A DNA stretch of 9,419 nucleotides from Candidatus Zixiibacteriota bacterium (GTDB taxonomy: Bacteria; Zixibacteria; MSB-5A5; GN15; JAAZOE01): contig JAAZOE010000377.1 of the NCBI GenBank assembly GCA_012797915.1, positions 1 to 9,419 on the forward strand. The letters run 5' to 3'. The notes below the pieces were generated by a model. The model saw only the letters and a program-made list of their open reading frames with translations. It was not told the origin of the DNA and ran no database searches. A program made the position numbers and the translations under genes. Of this stretch, positions 5,441-9,419 are shown one piece after another (positions within the stretch are counted from its first letter, which is position 1; the number at the start of each line of letters is the position of its first letter).

Positions 5441-6129
5441 TGGAATCACTGCACCTGGCGGCGGCATCGGCGCTCTGGCTGGGGATTCTCACCTCCATCA
5501 GTCCTTGTCCACTAGCCACAAACATCGCCGCAGTCTCCTATATCAGTAAACAGGTTGACAGTTCTCGCCGTGCGCTCTGGACGGGTTTGCTCTACGTCCT
5601 AGGTCGGCTTATCACCTACGTGGCGGTGGGAGCGGTGGTAACCGCCGGGGTATTGTCCATTCCCGGCGTGTCGAATTTCCTGCAGAAGTACATGAACAGC
5701 CTGCTTGGGCCTATCCTGATTCTGGCCGGGCTAATACTCCTGGGTTGGCTGCCCTTTAATATCCCCGGCTTTACCGCCAGCGATAAAATGACTGAACGCG
5801 CCTCGCGCAGCAGTCTCTGGGGTGCGTGCGTTCTGGGTGCGCTGTTCGCGCTCTCCTTCTGTCCCGTTTCCGCGGCATTGTTTATCGGCAGCCCGGCGCC
5901 GCTTTCGGTTCAGCGCCACTTGTATCTGCTGTTGCCGTCATTGTATGGCATCGGCACGAGGCTGCCGGTATTGGCCTTCGGAATAGTCATCGCCGTCAGC
6001 ACCCAATCGGTGGCGAAGCTGTTTCGGCACCTGACCGAAGTCGAACGATGGGTCCGCGTCATCACGGCGCTGGTGTTTATCGTCATCGGAATCTATATGA
6101 TTATGAGATATGTCTTTTACCTTTTTTAG
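5440..6129 (+). CDS. arsG: ArsG-family / CcdA-like polytopic membrane protein
   Basis: 229 aa, about six membrane segments (roughly 8-30, 47-72, 87-105, 126-150, 168-192, 208-228) in two halves, as in the CcdA/DsbD superfamily. Each half has a Cys-Pro in an early helix: SPCPLATN with C23 and LSFCPVSAALF with C141; C130 is a third Cys. In CcdA such Cys pairs carry electrons across the membrane. The family name, aromatic arsenical efflux permease ArsG, comes from Shewanella arsEFG. Following ArsF directly, it could export arsenicals or pass reducing power to ArsF's C-x2-C; the sequence alone does not decide. It starts at AAGGAGGCTGTAATG, overlapping arsF by 1 nt, and 24 nt separate it from the RND adaptor. 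Confidence 0.85.
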   Translation: MESLHLAAASALWLGILTSISPCPLATNIAAVSYISKQVDSSRRALWTGLLYVLGRLITYVAVGAVVTAGVLSIPGVSNFLQKYMNSLLGPILILAGLILLGWLPFNIPGFTASDKMTERASRSSLWGACVLGALFALSFCPVSAALFIGSPAPLSVQRHLYLLLPSLYGIGTRLPVLAFGIVIAVSTQSVAKLFRHLTEVERWVRVITALVFIVIGIYMIMRYVFYLF

Positions 6130-6153
6130 TTCGGGCGATGAAGGAGTAAAATT

Positions 6154-7299
6154 ATGACCTGCCGCGCACGATTATACTTCGTCACTACCGCCGGGATGTG
6201 TGCATTGACTTTTGGTCTCCTCTCGTGTAATAATACCCAGACTCCGGCGTCGGATGCTTCCGGAAAGCCGGTCAATGTGCGTGTTCAGACAGTGCAACCG
6301 AGTGCGATCGCGCGCACGCTGGAAGTGACGGGTTCAGTCGTTCCCTTTTGAGCGGTCCAACTGGCTTCACCTGCCGAAGGACCGGTGGTTTCGCTTAGGG
6401 TTCGCCAGGGCGACCGTGTAAGGACAGGAGATACACTACTGGTCATAGGGCGCCGGGAAGGAGCTGAAGCGCAAATTGCATCCCTACTTGAAAACGTCCA
6501 TAAAGAAGAAGCGAACTTGGGCCGCGTTAAGCGACTCCTTGAGATTAACGGTAATTCCAAAGAGCAGTTTGAACAGGCGAAAACGGCGTACGAATTAGCG
6601 AAGGCGCGGTTGGTCAAGGCTCAGGAATCAGCCCGCGATTTCTCTGTGGTCGCGCCGTGGGATGGCTTGACGTCGCAACTTTTCACCGAAGTGGGAGATT
6701 ACAATTATACCAATCCGCGTAGACCTTTGATCGAAATCTACGATCCCACCAGCCTCGTAGTCCGGATCAGTGTCCCGGAGCGGTATGCCGCGCACCTGAA
6801 ATATAAAACGCCCGTATCGGTAACGCTTGATGCTTATCCCGATACGGTCTTCGGGGCGTCAATCTCACGCATATATCCGTACCTGGATGAGCGCATGCGG
6901 ACGCGGACCGTTGAGGTCACGATAACCGGGAATGTAGATTTAATGCCTGGTATGTTTGCGCGGACCAGACTACAGGCTGGTCTGATTGAATCGGCTTTAG
7001 TCGTTCCTACACAGGCCATCACGACCACTCCCGATGCGAAGTCAATTGCATTTGTCATGTCCGATGGCAAAGCTTGGAGACGGGTGGTGCGCACAGGAAT
7101 TGAAGAAGACGGTCGCGTGCAAATCACCGATGGTATCCAACCCGGGGATTCTGTGATCATCACCGGAATCATGAGTCTTAGTGATGGGCGACCGGTCGGT
7201 ATCATCAGGGGCGAAAACAAGAGCGGTGTCGTTCCAAACGCAACCGAACCTCAGGCTGTGAAGGCCACGGCAACGAATTCCCCGGATGGCCCAAAATGA
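6154..7299 (+). pseudogene. RND efflux adaptor lipoprotein with in-frame TGA at codon 66
   Basis: The reading frame encodes a 381-codon membrane-fusion (HlyD/AcrA-type) adaptor. A signal peptide ends in FGLLSC with lipidated C25. The biotinyl-lipoyl-like half-domain is at about 62-104 (SPAEGPVVSLRVRQGDRVRTG), the alpha-hairpin at about 105-160, the second lipoyl half at about 161-182 (SVVAPWDG), then beta-barrel and membrane-proximal domains. A TGA at 6349-6351 interrupts VTGSVVPF / AVQLASPAEG without frame change; the sequence on both sides fits the family. Other genes here end in TGA, so the codon is not globally reassigned. Translation could restart only at the weak GTG 6385, which loses the lipoprotein anchor. 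AAGGAG precedes the ATG; the last codons overlap the permease by ATGA. It may be a real nonsense mutation or an assembly error. Confidence 0.85.
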
Positions 7300-9419
7300 A
7301 AATCACCGAATATACCGTCCGCCGACGCTACGCCACGGCTGCCATTGTTTTTACTATGCTTGTCCTAGGGACTTATGGGCTCATAAATATGCCCATCGAT
7401 TTATTGCCTGATGTCACCTACCCTTTGATTAAAGTGCATATTTGGTGGCGCGGGGCGACGCCCGAGGATATTGACAAGAATATCGCCGATCCGATTGAAC
7501 ATCAGATGGCGACGGTTGACGGCATCGATTATCTGAACTCTTCCTCAATCGAAGGAATGTACACCCTGGAAGCCAATTTCCGATATGGTGTAAATGTCGA
7601 CATTGCGTACCAGGATGCATTAGCGGCAATGGCACGCGTGGCACGGGAACTTCAGGCCGATATGGATCCTCCCGTGGTCATCAAGGCGGACCCCTCACAA
7701 TTGCCGGTACTGCAATTAACCGTGTCATCTACTGAACTTGGCCTAACTCGGCTTCGCACCTGGGCTGATGATTGGCTTCAGGATCAGCTCGTGGCGGTGG
7801 CCGGGGTCGCCGGGACGGAAATCGTCGGCGGGCTTAAGCGTGAAATTCGTATTCGCCTGGATCCGGCCGCTCTGGAAAAATATCATCTTACCCTATCCGG
7901 TATAGCCAAGAGGTTGCAGCAGGAAAACATCGAGCAATTCGGCGGACGTGTCACTCAAGGCAATCGTGAATATATTGCGCGGACGACGGGCGAATATCGT
8001 TCCCTCGACGATATCCGCAATGTGCTCATTGTGCAGGAGAACGGCGCGAGGCTTATGCTGCGTGACATCGCTCAGGTGGAGGACTCTCACGAGGAAGTGC
8101 GAGTCATCACCCGCTATAATGGCAACCCTGCGGTAAAAATCAGTGTACTCAAACAAGCGGACGCTGACACGGTCGAAGTCTCAAAGGCCGTGGCAAAGCG
8201 AATAGAGGAATTGAAGGCGATTATTCCGCCGAGTATCAATTTCGGCATTGTCGAAAATCAGGCCGATTATGTTGGTGCGGCCCTAAAAGGGGTTCGGAAT
8301 GCGGTCCTTGAAGCCGCTTTTCTTGTGATCATTATCCTGGCGCTATTCCTCGGTAGTTGGCGTCAGGTCATTGCCATGATTTGGGCGCTACCAGCCACTC
8401 TCCTTATAAACTATGGCCTGATGCAGATAGCACACTATTCTCTAAATATATTTTCGCTTGGAGGTCTAATTATCGCAATTGCCGTTGACCTGGACAACTC
8501 AATTATTGTCATTGAAAATATCACACGGCTGCGTCGGGAACAACCCGATCTGCCGGTTAGCAAATTGGTTGTGGCGGCAACCCACCAGGTTGGACCGGCG
8601 GTATTTGCAGCCACCTTATCATTCCTGGCGCTCTTTTTGCATTTCTGTTGGTCCGCGGTCTCGCCAGCCTATTGTTCCACGAGCTCATCCTGGTCATAGC
8701 CTGCATAATGGCGATAAGCTTGGTGATGGCCATCGCCGTCACACCAATAGTCATGGCACTGGTGTTGGGTCGCCGGGCGGCATACCCGGAACGATTGACT
8801 TTTACCGAGCGCCTGATTGAACGAGTTACCGACAGTTACAGCAAATTACTTACCTTTTCGATTCGCGGGCGCTGGGCCACCATTACGATATTCATTGCCA
8901 TGCTGCTAATCGGGACCTTCCTGCCGCCCTGTCTCGGGACTGAGTTCCTGCCGAAGATGGATGACGGCCGTGTGATGGTAAAACATCGTCTTCCGACCGG
9001 CGCATCTGTGGAACAGACCAGTCAGAGCCTGGCTCAGGTTGAATCTGCCGTTGCAGGTGACAAGCTAATCGATAATACTTTTACGCTGGTTGGCGGGCGC
9101 GTATGGGGTCTGTACACCTATGAAGTGGCTAATGAAGGAGAAATCGACATTCAATTAGTAGAAAGAGGTAAACGAAGAGTCTCTACCGATCAGTACATCA
9201 AACAACTGGATCAACGCCTGGTGGGCATCTCATTAACGGCGGGCAAAGCGATGGTGATGCAGCAAACGATGAAAGGTATACGCAAGATTGGTAATGCCGA
9301 TATAGAAGTGAAGGTCAAGGGACAGGACGCGCAGCAATTGTATGCTATGGCCAACGGAGTGGCGCAGTCAATGCAACAACTTGGTCAATTCAAAAATGTC
9401 TATGTCTCAATGGACATGA
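7296..9419 (+). pseudogene. RND-family efflux permease, frameshifted near 8640, 3' end outside window
   Basis: An inner-membrane proton-driven pump of the AcrB/MdtB-like RND group. Frame 1 runs 7296-8639: TM1 at about 12-31, porter loop with RGATPEDIDKNIADPIE, TM2 at about 335-352 (VIIILALFLGSWRQ), and GGLIIAIAVDLDNSIIVIEN at 389-408, where the usual TM4 carboxylates map to D398/D400 and N401. At 8634-8641 the family sequence moves by one base: frame 1 becomes HFCWSAV and stops at 8699, while the frame starting at 8642 continues FLLVRGLASLLFHELILVI and stays open, with TEFLPKMDDG, to the window end. One lost base near TTTTTGCA restores the frame. About 700 of the usual 1,000-1,050 residues are visible. 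The ATG overlaps the adaptor stop. Substrate is unknown; the ArsF/ArsG neighbours suggest arsenicals or metals. Confidence 0.9.

Noticed and set aside
6349..6351. Genome-wide reassignment of TGA
   Set aside because: The NifX-domain, CheY-like, truncated ArsF and adaptor frames all end naturally at TGA.
6349..6384. Selenocysteine codon with SECIS hairpin in the RND adaptor
   Set aside because: The hairpin lacks the GGUCU-like apical loop of bacterial SECIS elements, the position has no redox role in adaptor proteins, and no selenium gene is in view.

Overview
The window looks like a piece of a Gram-negative (diderm) bacterial chromosome, probably from an anaerobic or metal-rich setting. This rests on a sigma-54 enhancer-binding protein with a fully built sigma-54 promoter, a NifX/NifB-type iron-molybdenum-cluster-binding protein next to a DUF5320-type protein, a CheY/CheC pair, and an ArsF/ArsG-type operon that continues into a lipoprotein adaptor and RND permease. 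I cannot name the taxon; a deltaproteobacterial-like or candidate-phylum genome would fit.

Left block (1-2452, all minus strand). A PAS-AAA+-Fis sigma-54 activator (1067-2452) is followed downstream by a NifX-domain protein with a Gly/Arg-rich linker and Cys-rich zinc-ribbon-like tail (255-881), then by the start of a DUF5320-like Gly-rich protein (1-222, cut by the window edge). The 185 bp between activator and NifX gene hold a readable control region: two 18-bp dyads 33 bp apart (1021-1038, 1054-1071), a full match to the IHF consensus (963-975), a -24/-12 promoter (about 918-935), and an 8-bp-arm inverted repeat centred on the predicted transcription start (898-920). The simplest reading is that the adjacent activator, whose PAS domain carries a C-x8-C-x3-C cluster, drives the NifX/DUF5320 operon.

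Centre (2453-4373). A gene-poor divergent region of about 830 bp lies between the activator and a rightward pair: a receiver-only CheY-like protein (3288-3671) overlapping by 7 nt a CheC-type phosphatase (3665-4327) with two recognisable CheC active-site motifs. An exact 16-bp direct repeat (3012-3027 and 4358-4373) brackets this pair, suggesting recombination or insertion of the module.

Right block (4374-9419). A minus-strand ORF fragment of unknown origin (about 4415-4744) abuts the truncated C-terminal half of an ArsF-family protein (about 4734-4955). An intact ArsF paralogue (4970-5440) and an ArsG/CcdA-like membrane protein (5440-6129) follow, then an RND adaptor broken by an in-frame TGA (6154-7299) and an RND permease with a one-base frameshift near 8640 that runs off the window (7296-9419). 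Gene order and tight spacing show one operon for thiol/metalloid or arsenical handling and efflux. Three damaged genes in 5 kb mean that the region is decaying, or that the assembly has errors here.
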